From assembly GCF_021021415.1 (NCBI RefSeq), contig NZ_JAINWJ010000060.1:1-44076 (forward strand): a stretch of DNA of 44,076 nt. Direction: 5' to 3'. A model generated the notes under the pieces. The model ran no database searches and was not told the origin of the DNA. It saw only the letters and a program-made list of their open reading frames with translations. This document shows positions 8,827 to 16,855 of this stretch, in pieces. This DNA is from Martelella mediterranea (lineage in GTDB: Bacteria > Pseudomonadota > Alphaproteobacteria > Rhizobiales > Rhizobiaceae). Every line of letters begins with the position of its first letter. Within the stretch, counting starts at the first letter, position 1. The translations under genes were made by a program, and so were the position numbers.

Positions 8827-8964
8827 GCGAAGCTCCTTGGAATCGTGCCGCAAGTCTGACGACGGCGCGCCTCCAAGGCAAGATATCGGCGCCGAATTCG
8901 CCCGGTTGCCCACCGGAATGCGGCGTCTGCGGTTCCGGGATAAGATTTTCTCTGTCCCCGCCCC

Positions 8965-8993
8965 TTTCCAGAAGCTTTTGAAACACTTATATC
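8965..8993 (+). promoter_or_regulatory. Possible ssrA promoter
   Basis: TTTCCA (8965-8970) and TATATC (8988-8993) lie 17 bases apart, a little upstream of the expected start of pre-tmRNA. The match is modest and a TTGACC further downstream (from about 9005) is an alternative -35. It lies in the divergent region between thyA and ssrA. Confidence 0.25.
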
Positions 8994-9014
8994 AGGTCTG
9001 CCGGCTTGACCGGC

Positions 9015-9320
9015 TATGGTGATAAACGGCAATGCAATAAGCTCATTGGACCCGGGGGCGGTACCCGGCGCCTCCACCATGATCAGGCGGAAAGGCCTGA
9101 TTTTGATGGGGGCGAAACAGGATCGACAAGAGTGTAAAGATTGACCTTTTACCCGGCATGATACCACCGTTATCGGGTCAAACGAGTAGTTGCAAATGAC
9201 AACAAAGCTCAGGGTTACGCTGTAGCTGCCTAATGGCGGTTCCAGAAACCCAAATTAAGCCCTTGCGGGTAGCACTGTAAGGCGGGGTCCGGAGGCACCT
9301 GGCAACAGAAGCCTCCACCT
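9015..9320 (+). ncRNA. ssrA: Transfer-messenger RNA, circularly permuted two-piece form
   Basis: This RNA rescues stalled ribosomes and tags the nascent peptide for proteolysis. The gene is permuted as in alphaproteobacteria. The acceptor piece comes first, with a T-arm-like CCGGG/CCCGG stem and the 3' end ACCA at 9076-9079. A removed spacer (9080-9107) carries an ATCAGG/CCTGAT hairpin. The coding piece begins GGGGGCG (9108-9114), which pairs with CGCCTCC (9069-9075) to form the acceptor stem. The tag frame at 9192-9233 encodes ANDNKAQGYAVAA followed by TAA. A GGAGGC/GCCTCC hairpin (9291-9316) closes the coding piece. The exact 5' and 3' limits are approximate. sspB, encoding the adaptor that recognises this tag, follows at once. 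Confidence 0.95.
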
Positions 9321-9417
9321 GATTTTGAACAAAATCCCCTATAATGATTGCGATTTCCGAAAAGCCGACTTATGGCTGTGGGGAACGCAGCAACCGGGCG
9401 AGAGGCAGGAAGATTTA

Positions 9418-9894
9418 ATGGGGCAGGACCATATTCGCTACGACGTTTTGGCGCAGGATGCATTGCGGGGCATGATCCGCAAGGTTCTGGCCGAAGTGGC
9501 CGCAACCGGCCACCTGCCCGGCGAACATCATTTCTTCATCACCTTCCTGACCGGCGCGCCGGGCGTGAAAATCTCGCCGGCGCTGAAGGAAAAATACGCC
9601 CAGCAGATGACCATCGTCATCCAACACCAGTTCTGGGATCTGAAGGTGACAGACGCGCTGTTCGAGATCGGCCTGTCCTTCTCCGACGTGCCGGAGCGCC
9701 TCGTCATTCCCTTCAACGCCATTGTCGGTTTCTACGATCCTTCGGTGAATTTCGAGCTCGAATTCGACGTCGCCACCCTCGATGTCGAGGACGAGACGCC
9801 GACCGATCCGCCGATGAATGACGGCGATGACGGTCCCGGCGGCGATGACGGCGCCTCCGTTGTCTCGCTCGACGCCTTCCGCAAGAAGCACTGA
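9418..9894 (+). CDS. sspB: SspB-family ClpXP adaptor (alphaproteobacterial type)
   Basis: A 158-residue protein that binds ssrA-tagged proteins and tethers them to ClpX for degradation. The folded domain covers roughly residues 1-115: HHFFITFLTGAPGVKISPALKEKY, MTIVIQHQFWDLKV and ERLVIPFNAIVGFYDPS are characteristic SspB strands. A Gly/Asp/Pro-rich linker (~116-145) follows, then a short basic C-terminal peptide (VSLDAFRKKH) corresponding to the ClpX-binding tail. ATG at 9418 is preceded by AGGAAG. It lies about 100 bases after the tmRNA gene, so substrate tag and tag receptor are neighbours. Confidence 0.93.
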   Translation: MGQDHIRYDVLAQDALRGMIRKVLAEVAATGHLPGEHHFFITFLTGAPGVKISPALKEKYAQQMTIVIQHQFWDLKVTDALFEIGLSFSDVPERLVIPFNAIVGFYDPSVNFELEFDVATLDVEDETPTDPPMNDGDDGPGGDDGASVVSLDAFRKKH

Positions 9895-9901
9895 GCGTTC
9901 G

Positions 9902-10096
9902 ATGTGCGCCGAGATCGTCAATCTGCGGCAGCAGCGCAAACGCAACGAACGCCGCAAATCCGAGCAGAAAGCCGCTGAAAACCGCGCGCTTCACGGCCTC
10001 ACCAAGGGCGAGAAGCAGCGCGAAAAGCTTGAGCGCGACAAGGCTCAACGCCGGTTCGATCAGGGGCGGCGCGAGCGCGGCGGCGACGAGGCGTGA
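9902..10096 (+). CDS. DUF4169 family small basic protein
   Basis: A 64-residue, highly charged, probably alpha-helical protein starting VNLRQQRKRNERRKSEQKAAENR after MCAEI, the usual DUF4169 beginning. Lysine, arginine and glutamate dominate and there is no hydrophobic core. It starts 5 bases after the sspB stop. Its TGA overlaps the GTG start of the next gene (GTGA at 10093-10096). Function is unknown; in alphaproteobacteria the family commonly precedes a ribbon-helix-helix gene, as here. Confidence 0.85.
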   Translation: MCAEIVNLRQQRKRNERRKSEQKAAENRALHGLTKGEKQREKLERDKAQRRFDQGRRERGGDEA

Positions 10097-10305
10097 TCCG
10101 CAAGCACTCCGTCAGCCTGCACGGCCACCGCACCAGCTTTTCCCTGGAATATGAATTCTACACCGAACTGACCCGGATCGCGGACGCCCGCGATCTCAGC
10201 CTCGCAGCCCTTATCGCCGAAATCGACGACGGTCGGGATGGCGAGATCAACCTGTCGTCCGCCATCCGGCTTTTCGTGCTTGCCGAGGTAAAGGCGGGAC
10301 GCTGA
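10093..10305 (+). CDS. Ribbon-helix-helix domain protein
   Basis: A 70-residue protein of the RHH_4 type: a beta strand (KHSVSLHGHRTSFSLE) followed by two helices (EFYTELTRIADARDLSLAALIAEID and SSAIRLFVLAEVKAGR). The fold is used for DNA binding by small repressors and antitoxins. The start is a GTG overlapping the DUF4169 stop, so translation is probably coupled and the two proteins may act together. No toxin gene is nearby, so I do not call it an antitoxin. It converges on the GNAT gene. Confidence 0.85.
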   Translation: MIRKHSVSLHGHRTSFSLEYEFYTELTRIADARDLSLAALIAEIDDGRDGEINLSSAIRLFVLAEVKAGR

Positions 10306-10330
10306 AACCGAGCCCCTGCCCAAAGCGCCG

Positions 10331-10831
10331 TCAGACCTCGCCGTAAAACGCCCGGTGATAGGCGACTTTGCCCCTTGGAACGTGGCCATCGAAATCGAGC
10401 GCCATGAAATGGTCCGGCGGAGCCCCCTCCAGCGTCAGCGCCGGCTCGTGGCCGAAGCCGAAGCGCTGGTAGAAACCGGGCGCGCCCAGCACAACCACGC
10501 CATGCGCGCCTTCGTCCTTCAGAAGCTCCAGCCCGCCGAGCACCAGCGAGGTGCCGATCTCGCGGCGCTGGAATGCCGGGTCGACGGCGAGCGGCCCGAG
10601 GCCGAACCAGCCGTCTGTCCCATCCGAGATGCCGACCGGCGAGAACGCGATATGGCCGACGGGCCGCCCCTCCTCCTCCGCCACCAGCGCCAGCGACAAG
10701 GCGCCCGCCTTGCGCAGACGGCGGATGATGTCGGCCTCGCTGCCATCGCTGTACGGCGTCCCGGCAAAGGCGGCCGCCACGAGCCTGTAGATCGCGGCGA
10801 CGTCGTCTTGGCGTTCCCGGCGGATGATCAT
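10331..10831 (-). CDS. GNAT-family N-acetyltransferase (YhbS-like)
   Basis: A 166-residue acetyl-CoA-dependent acetyltransferase. It opens with IIRRERQDDVAAIYRLVAAAF and has the central GLGPLAVDPAFQRREIGTSLV motif A that binds the acetyl-CoA pyrophosphate (normally Q/R-x-x-G-x-G/A; here RREIGTSL). It ends GFYQRFGFGHEPAL, typical of the YhbS branch. The substrate is unknown. Its ATG overlaps the stop of glmS (ATGA at 10828-10831), so it is the third gene of a glmU-glmS-GNAT transcript. Confidence 0.88.
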   Translation of the reverse strand: MIIRRERQDDVAAIYRLVAAAFAGTPYSDGSEADIIRRLRKAGALSLALVAEEEGRPVGHIAFSPVGISDGTDGWFGLGPLAVDPAFQRREIGTSLVLGGLELLKDEGAHGVVVLGAPGFYQRFGFGHEPALTLEGAPPDHFMALDFDGHVPRGKVAYHRAFYGEV

Positions 10832-12654
10832 TCCACGGTCACCGCCTTGGCGAGATTGCGCGGCTGGTCGGCATCCGTGCCCATGAACACGGCGGTATGA
10901 TAGGCCAGAAGCTGGATCGGCAGCGAGAACACCATCGGCGCGATGAATTCCGGCATGTCCGGCAGCACGATGGTCTGCATGGTTTTCAGCTCGGAAGCCC
11001 GCGCGCCGCTCTCGTCGGTGATGAAGACGATCTTGCCGTCGCGGGCGGCGACTTCCTGCATGTTGGACACCGTTTTTTCGAAGAACCGGTCATGCGGCGC
11101 GATCACGATCACCGGCATGTTTTCGTCGATCAGCGCGATCGGCCCGTGCTTCAGCTCGCCGGCGGCATAGCCCTCGGCGTGGATATAGGTGATCTCCTTC
11201 AGCTTCAGCGCGCCTTCCATCGCCAGCGGGAAGCTGGTTCCGCGGCCGAGATAGAGAACGTGATGGAAATGCGAGAGTTCGCGGGAGAGCTTTTCGATCT
11301 GCGGCTGCACGGCATGCAGCACCTGGCTCATCAGTCGCGGCACTTCCGAAAGCGCGTGCACCAGCTCCTTTTCGTCCTCCGGCGAAAGCGTGCCGCGTTC
11401 GCGCCCGGCGCGCAACGCGAGCGATGCCATCAGCGCAAGCTGGCAGGTGAAGGCCTTGGTTGAGGCGACCGAGATTTCCGGCCCCGCCAGGATCGGGAAC
11501 ACCGCATCGGCCTCGCGCGCGATCGTCGATCCGGTAACATTGACGAGCGCGCCGGTCTTCGCGCCCTGTTCCTTGCAATAGCGCAGCGAGGCGAGCGTAT
11601 CGGCGGTTTCGCCGGACTGTGAGATGAACAGCGCAAGCGTGTCATCTGATATCGGCAATTCGCGATAGCGAAACTCGGAGGCGACGTCGATCTCCACCGG
11701 CAGGCGGGCATAGCGCTCGATCCAGTATTTGCCGATCAGGCCGGAGAGATAGGCCGTGCCGCAGGCGGCGATGGTGAGACGGGAAATATCGGAAAAATCG
11801 ATCCCGTCATCGGCCTTTGCGGTCCGGTCGGCTGCGAAATCGCAATAGCGGCCAAGCGTGTGCGAGATCACTTCCGGCTGATCGAAAATCTCCTTTTCCA
11901 TGAAATGGCGGTGATTGCCCTTGTCGATCATCATCGACGAGAGCTGGAGCGGCTGGCGCTGGCGGCGCACCGGCTCGCCGGTAAAATCGCAGAACACCGC
12001 GCCGTCGCGATCGACGATCGCCATGTCGCCGTCTTCCAGGTAGGAAATGCCGGTCGCAAGCGGCGCAAGCGCGATGGCATCGGAACCGACATACATCTCG
12101 TCGTCGCCGTGACCAATGGCGAGTGGCGGGCCGTAACGCGCGACGAACAGCGTGTCCGGCCGGTCCTTGAACAGGATGACCAGCGCGAAAGCCCCGGTAA
12201 CCCTTTGAAGCATCGCCAGCACTGCATCGCGCGGGGCCATGCCGGCGCGACGATAGTCATCCAGCAACCGGGCGACGACTTCGGTGTCGGTGTCGCTTGA
12301 AAAACTGACGCCCTTGGCCGTCAGCTCGGCGCGCAGCTCCGCGAAATTCTCGATGATGCCGTTATGGACCACGGCGACATCGCCGGCGATATGGGGATGG
12401 GCATTGGCCTCGTTGGGAACGCCATGCGTGGCCCAGCGGGTGTGGGCGATGCCGGTGACGCCGTCGACCGGATCATCGGCCAGGCAGATCCGCAGGTTTT
12501 CGAGCTTTCCCGGCGCACGGCGGCGCACCAGTTCGCCCTCCTCGATCACGGCAATGCCTGCCGAGTCATAGCCGCGATATTCGAGCCGCTTCAAAGCATC
12601 GACGAGACGACCGGCCACCGGCCGAACGCCAACGATCCCCACTATTCCGCACAT
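10828..12654 (-). CDS. glmS: Glutamine-fructose-6-phosphate aminotransferase
   Basis: A 608-residue enzyme that makes glucosamine-6-phosphate from fructose-6-phosphate and glutamine, the entry step to UDP-GlcNAc for peptidoglycan and lipid A. The N-terminal glutaminase domain starts with the catalytic Cys as residue 2 (MCGIVG) and has the HTRWATHG motif. Two SIS domains follow (CGTAYLSGLIGKYWIE, SQSGETADT, GRGTSFPLAMEGALKLKEITY, HGPIALID). The protein ends NLAKAVTVE as usual. The MCG start is fixed by the need for Cys2 exposure; the longer open frame is not coding. It starts 4 bases after the glmU stop, leaving no room for a glmS ribozyme. Confidence 0.97.
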   Translation of the reverse strand: MCGIVGIVGVRPVAGRLVDALKRLEYRGYDSAGIAVIEEGELVRRRAPGKLENLRICLADDPVDGVTGIAHTRWATHGVPNEANAHPHIAGDVAVVHNGIIENFAELRAELTAKGVSFSSDTDTEVVARLLDDYRRAGMAPRDAVLAMLQRVTGAFALVILFKDRPDTLFVARYGPPLAIGHGDDEMYVGSDAIALAPLATGISYLEDGDMAIVDRDGAVFCDFTGEPVRRQRQPLQLSSMMIDKGNHRHFMEKEIFDQPEVISHTLGRYCDFAADRTAKADDGIDFSDISRLTIAACGTAYLSGLIGKYWIERYARLPVEIDVASEFRYRELPISDDTLALFISQSGETADTLASLRYCKEQGAKTGALVNVTGSTIAREADAVFPILAGPEISVASTKAFTCQLALMASLALRAGRERGTLSPEDEKELVHALSEVPRLMSQVLHAVQPQIEKLSRELSHFHHVLYLGRGTSFPLAMEGALKLKEITYIHAEGYAAGELKHGPIALIDENMPVIVIAPHDRFFEKTVSNMQEVAARDGKIVFITDESGARASELKTMQTIVLPDMPEFIAPMVFSLPIQLLAYHTAVFMGTDADQPRNLAKAVTVE

Positions 12655-12658
12655 ATGG

Positions 12659-14026
12659 TCACTTGCCCCCGTCCTTTTTGCGCGCCGCCTTGATGGCCAG
12701 CGAGCGGGCGCGCAGCATTTCGGCACGCCCTTCCTTGTTTTCCTGACGTCCGCGCGCAAGCGCGAGCGCGTTGTCCGGCACATCGCGGGTCACCACGCTG
12801 CCGGAACCGACATAGGCGTGGCTGCCGATGCGCACCGGCGCAACCAGCGACGAATTGGAACCGATGAAACTGTCCGCCCCGATCTCCGTCCTGAACTTGT
12901 TGACCCCGTCATAATTGCAGGTGATGGTTCCGGCGCCGATATTGGCGCGCGCGCCGACGCTGGCATCGCCAATATAGGTCAGGTGGTTGACCTTGGCGCC
13001 CACGCCGATATCGCCATTCTTCACCTCGCAGAAATTGCCGACCTTGGCATCCTCGTGGAGCACCGCGCCCGGCCTCAGCCGCGCAAACGGCCCTACCTTG
13101 CTGCCGGCCGCAATCTTCGCGCCCTCAATGTGACTATAGGCGTGGATCGTGACATTATCCGCAATCTCGACGCCGGGGCCGAAGAAAACATTCGGCTCGA
13201 TGAGGCAATCGGCGCCGATCACGGTGTCGTGGCAGAGGAACACGGTTTCCGGCGCAATCATGGTCACGCCTGCAAGCATCAGCGCGCGGCGGCGGCGGAC
13301 CTGCCAGATGCGCTCAAGCTCGGCGAGTTCGGCGCGGTTGTTGCAGCCCAGAACCTCCTCGGCATCGGCCATCACCACGCCGGCGCGTCCGCCCCTTGCC
13401 AGCGCCGCCTCGACGATATCGGTCAGGTAGTATTCGCCCTTGGCATTGTCATTGCCGATCGCATCGAGCAGTTCGAGCGCGCGCCTTCCGTTGAAGGCCA
13501 TCAACCCGCTGTTGCAGAGCGTGACCTTGCGCTCCTCGTCGCTCGCATCCTTTTCCTCGCGGATGGCATAAAGCGCGCCGTCGCGGGTCAGAAGTCGGCC
13601 ATAGCCTGTCGGCTCGTCGGTTTCGAAGCCGATCACCACGACGTCGTCGCCCGCTTCGAGCGCCGCCCGCGCAGTGGCGAGCGTCTCCCCCGTCACCAAC
13701 GGCGTGTCGCCATAGGTCACGATGACATCGTCATAGCCGCGCTCAAGCGCCGCGCGGGCGGCAAGAACCGCGTGGGCGGTGCCAAGCCGTTCGCGCTGCT
13801 CATAGGTCTCCAGCGCCACGCCCGGCAATGCGCATGCGTCCGCCACCCTTTCGCCATCACGGCCGACGACGAGCGCCACCGCATCGACGCCGGAACGGGA
13901 AACCGTGTCCACCACGTGCGCCGCCATCGCGCGGCCGGCCACCTCATGCAGCATCTTGGTCCTGGCCGATTTCATCCGCGTTCCATCGCCCGCCGCCAGA
14001 ACGATTGCCAGTGCGCTGCGTGACAT
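12659..14026 (-). CDS. glmU: Bifunctional GlcNAc-1-phosphate uridyltransferase / GlcN-1-phosphate acetyltransferase
   Basis: A 455-residue enzyme catalysing the last two steps to UDP-GlcNAc. The N-terminal pyrophosphorylase domain has [11 protein letters not shown] and the VTYGDTPLV metal-binding aspartate. The C-terminal half is a left-handed beta helix of hexapeptide repeats with the acetyltransferase signature [22 protein letters not shown]. The start has a GGAAGGGG ribosome-binding site. It is the first gene of glmU-glmS-GNAT. Its upstream region (14027-14294, shared with the hemerythrin gene) includes an AT-rich ATTCA/TGAAT inverted repeat around 14092-14108. Confidence 0.97.
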   Translation of the reverse strand: MSRSALAIVLAAGDGTRMKSARTKMLHEVAGRAMAAHVVDTVSRSGVDAVALVVGRDGERVADACALPGVALETYEQRERLGTAHAVLAARAALERGYDDVIVTYGDTPLVTGETLATARAALEAGDDVVVIGFETDEPTGYGRLLTRDGALYAIREEKDASDEERKVTLCNSGLMAFNGRRALELLDAIGNDNAKGEYYLTDIVEAALARGGRAGVVMADAEEVLGCNNRAELAELERIWQVRRRRALMLAGVTMIAPETVFLCHDTVIGADCLIEPNVFFGPGVEIADNVTIHAYSHIEGAKIAAGSKVGPFARLRPGAVLHEDAKVGNFCEVKNGDIGVGAKVNHLTYIGDASVGARANIGAGTITCNYDGVNKFRTEIGADSFIGSNSSLVAPVRIGSHAYVGSGSVVTRDVPDNALALARGRQENKEGRAEMLRARSLAIKAARKKDGGK

Positions 14027-14294
14027 GAAATCCCCTTCCGCTTCCTACCGTTTGAGCCGCTATCGCTTGTAGCCGAATCCTGACCGAGACCTATTCAAAA
14101 AATGTGAATAATTTTTATGTGCGGAGGCGCCATGCGACACATTTTTCGCCATGCGCCGCCCCTGCCCTGCGACGAACACCGCCACGTCCTGGAAGCCGTC
14201 TTGACCCAGGTCAATGAAGCACGAGAGGCATTGAACTCTAATGGCGACAGAACGGCCGGGCGGAAGGCCGAGCTAATGCATCCGGGAAACAGTT

Positions 14295-14738
14295 GTGAAC
14301 AAACATATGCTGGTCAAGAACCTGGCGCCGTTCTCGGCGCTCTCATCGACACATGGCACAATTCTGGGGCTTTGCGATGCGCTGGAGGCGGTTGCCGATT
14401 CGCTGCCCGGCAATATCGACCGGCACAGTTGCCAGTGTCTGTCCGAGACCTTGATGCCTCTCTTGAAACTCGCCCAGCAACGCGAGGAAAGACAGGTGTT
14501 TCCGCCATTGCGCCGCAAAGGAGGCGCGGCGGCCATGTTCGACCGGTTGCATCAGGAGCATTTCGAGGATCTGTGCTTTGCCGAGGAGGCAAGCGAGGCG
14601 CTGGGACGGCTCGCCCGGGGCGAAGAGGTCAATACCGAGGCGACCGGCTATCTGCTGCGGGGGCTTTTCACCACGCTGCGTCGGCATATCGTGTTCGAAA
14701 AGGACTTTCTCGAAAGTCTGCAAGCCACGAAGTCGTAA
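14295..14738 (+). CDS. Hemerythrin-like (HHE) domain protein
   Basis: A 147-residue all-helical protein. Histidine/carboxylate pairs consistent with a di-iron four-helix bundle are visible: STHGTILGL near residue 20, REERQVFPPL near 75, LHQEHFEDL near 90 and RRHIVFEKDFLESL near the end. Such proteins bind O2 or NO, or handle iron. The second helix has QQREE where an H..EE pattern is common, so one ligand may differ. The start is GTG at 14295; ATG at 14307 is also possible. It converges on lpxXL with 5 bases between stops. Its promoter region is shared with the divergent glmU. Confidence 0.78.
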   Translation: MNKHMLVKNLAPFSALSSTHGTILGLCDALEAVADSLPGNIDRHSCQCLSETLMPLLKLAQQREERQVFPPLRRKGGAAAMFDRLHQEHFEDLCFAEEASEALGRLARGEEVNTEATGYLLRGLFTTLRRHIVFEKDFLESLQATKS

Positions 14739-14743
14739 AGCCG

Positions 14744-15673
14744 CTATCCCCGTTTCCGGCGGTTCCAGCGGTCGTGATACCAGAGCCACTGCTCGGGATA
14801 TTCCCGCACCCAGCTTTCGACCTTGTCGTTCAGCACCTGGGCGGTCGCCGGTATGTCGATCGCGCCTTTTTCATTGCGCGGCAGCGTGATCTCGTCTTCC
14901 AGCACCAGGCGGAAGCGATTGTTCGGCAGGCGAATGCAGCGCGCGGGATAGATCGCGCAGTCGAACTGGCGCGCGAGCTTTCCGAGCAGCGGGTTGGTCT
15001 GTACCTCCTGCCCGAAGAAGGTCGAGTGGGTGCCGCGCTTGAACTTCTGATCCACCAGCACGCCGACGCCGCCGCCCTGTTCCAGCGTTCCCGCCAGCGC
15101 GAAGGCCGATCCGGCGTGCGAAGGCACCAGATCACCCATGCGCTTGCGCCGGAAACGGAAAACCTTCTTGGCGATATAGGGGTTGTTCGGCGGACGGAAC
15201 AGCACAGAGACGTGAAGATTGAACGACGCGGCGGCGACCGGCAGAAGCTCGAAATTGCCGGTATGGGCGGTGAAGACGATGAACGGCCGATCGCGATCGA
15301 GCAGCGTCACAAACCGCTCCACGCCCTCCACTTCAATCCGGCCATGGCTGTCGGCCTCCGGATCGAAATCGAAAAGCTCATCGAGAAACACATATTCCGC
15401 CGCCAGCCGGCCGATATGGCCCCAGCTTGCGATCGCGATACGCTCGATCTCGGCTTCATCCTTCTCAGGAAACGCCTTCCGCAGGTTTTCGAGAATCAGC
15501 TTGTGGCGGCCGGTATGGGGGCCGATCCTGCGCATCACCCAATCCGCAAAGCGGATCGAACCATCCGCGGGAAACAGCTTGAGAACCGAAAGCAGCGCGA
15601 AAATCAGATAGGCCACCAGCCATTGCTGGAACTGGCGGGCTTTCAGAACGACGCGGGTTATGAAGGATTTCAA
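14744..15673 (-). CDS. lpxXL: Lipid A acyltransferase for the very-long-chain acyl group (LpxL/HtrB family)
   Basis: A 309-residue membrane-associated acyltransferase. One N-terminal hydrophobic helix (WLVAYLIFALLSVLKLF) precedes the catalytic domain. That domain has the H-x4-E motif in FTAHTGNFELL, then VLFRPPNNPYI and GVGVLVDQKF. In rhizobia the LpxXL member transfers 27-hydroxyoctacosanoate or a similar chain from AcpXL to lipid A. The assignment rests on its position as the last gene of the complete acpXL cluster. It starts 85 bases after adhXL. Confidence 0.9.
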   Translation of the reverse strand: MKSFITRVVLKARQFQQWLVAYLIFALLSVLKLFPADGSIRFADWVMRRIGPHTGRHKLILENLRKAFPEKDEAEIERIAIASWGHIGRLAAEYVFLDELFDFDPEADSHGRIEVEGVERFVTLLDRDRPFIVFTAHTGNFELLPVAAASFNLHVSVLFRPPNNPYIAKKVFRFRRKRMGDLVPSHAGSAFALAGTLEQGGGVGVLVDQKFKRGTHSTFFGQEVQTNPLLGKLARQFDCAIYPARCIRLPNNRFRLVLEDEITLPRNEKGAIDIPATAQVLNDKVESWVREYPEQWLWYHDRWNRRKRG

Positions 15674-15758
15674 CGGATCGGGCCCATATTAGAACTTTGC
15701 GGCGCAAATGCCGCGCGTCCGTCTTTTATCGGCGAAAGTCGCTGAAGCCAAGTCGCGA

Positions 15759-16790
15759 TCAATCCTCGATCCTGAGCACGATCTTGCCGAACACCTGGCG
15801 GCTTTCCATGCGCTCCAGCGCCTTGTCGATGCCGTCGAAGTCGACCAGCGTATCGATCACCGGATGCACCACGCCCTGCGCCATCTTCTGCATCGCGTTT
15901 GCCATGTTCTCCATCCGGCAGCCGAACGAGCCGAGCAGCTTGAGCTGCTGCTGGAACAGCATCATCAGGTTGACATTGGTGGAGACGCCCGAGGTCGACC
16001 CGCAGGTGACCAGCCGACCGCCGCGCCTCATCGACAGCATCGAGCCCGCCCATGTATCGGCGCCGACATGTTCGAACACGACATCGACGCCCTTCTTCTT
16101 GGTGAGCTTGCGCACCACGCCCTCGAACCGGTCCTCGCGATAGTTGATGACGTGATCGGCGCCGAGTTCACGGGCCTTTTCCATCTTGTCTTCCGAGCCC
16201 ACCGTGGTGATCACGGTGCAGCCCGTCTTCTTGGCAAGCTGGATCGCCGCCGAACCGATACCCGAGCCGCCGGCATGGACGAGGATGGTTTCGCCGGGCT
16301 GAAGCTTGGCATTATCGAACAGCATATGCTCAACGGTGCCAAAGGTGACGGGCGCAAGGGCCGCCCCGATCGCGTCCACGCCGGGGGGGGCGGCCACGAG
16401 CTGGCGGGCGGGGATGTTGATTTTTTCCTGCGCGAAGCCGTCGAGATGAAAGCCGTGGACACCGCCGACATGTTCGCACAGATTGTCGCGGCCCTCGCGA
16501 CAGGCCTTGCAGCGGCCGCAGACGCGCGCGCCATAGATCGCCACCAAGTCGCCCGGCAGGACATTCGACACCCCTGCCCCGATCGCCTCGACAACGCCGG
16601 AAGCTTCCGCACCGATCGTCAGCGGCAGCTTGCGCTTGGCGAACGCCATGCCGCGCCAGCCCCAGACATCGATATGGTTGAGCGCGACCGCCTTCAAACG
16701 CAGCGTCACCTCGCCGGGCGCCGGCGCGTCGGGCTCGGCCACGTCGCGCAATTCGATCTTGCGGTCATCGGTCAGCTGCAAGGCGCGCAT
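15759..16790 (-). CDS. Zinc-type medium-chain dehydrogenase/reductase of the VLCFA cluster
   Basis: A 343-residue MDR-family NAD(P)H oxidoreductase. The structural-zinc cysteines are present (CGRCKACREGRDNLC). The nucleotide-binding glycines lie in HAGGSGIGSAAIQLAKKTG. The usual catalytic-zinc ligands are replaced: LNHIDVW where alcohol dehydrogenases have a Cys, and GAEASG for GHE. This suggests reduction of a C=C or C=O bond without catalytic zinc. Literature on rhizobia calls this gene adh2XL. In a cluster with synthases, dehydratase and ACP but no FabG or FabI, it is a plausible enoyl- or ketoacyl-ACP reductase; that is inference. Confidence 0.88.
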   Translation of the reverse strand: MRALQLTDDRKIELRDVAEPDAPAPGEVTLRLKAVALNHIDVWGWRGMAFAKRKLPLTIGAEASGVVEAIGAGVSNVLPGDLVAIYGARVCGRCKACREGRDNLCEHVGGVHGFHLDGFAQEKINIPARQLVAAPPGVDAIGAALAPVTFGTVEHMLFDNAKLQPGETILVHAGGSGIGSAAIQLAKKTGCTVITTVGSEDKMEKARELGADHVINYREDRFEGVVRKLTKKKGVDVVFEHVGADTWAGSMLSMRRGGRLVTCGSTSGVSTNVNLMMLFQQQLKLLGSFGCRMENMANAMQKMAQGVVHPVIDTLVDFDGIDKALERMESRQVFGKIVLRIED

Positions 16791-16855
16791 GGATCATTCC
16801 TTTATATTCAATATCTTAACGGCACTAACTAAACTAGATCATCAACCACTCGGGT

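Noticed and set aside
10093-10305. Ribbon-helix-helix protein as an antitoxin
   Set aside because: The neighbouring DUF4169 protein is not a known toxin and no toxin fold is visible; the pair is common in alphaproteobacteria beside sspB.
12655-12658. glmS ribozyme/riboswitch
   Set aside because: There are only 4 bases between the glmU stop and the glmS start, so no leader exists.
14117-15745. Plus-strand frame running from upstream of the hemerythrin gene through lpxXL
   Set aside because: It crosses two well-supported genes in other frames and shows no domain. The hemerythrin-like frame inside it has the real His/Glu pattern.
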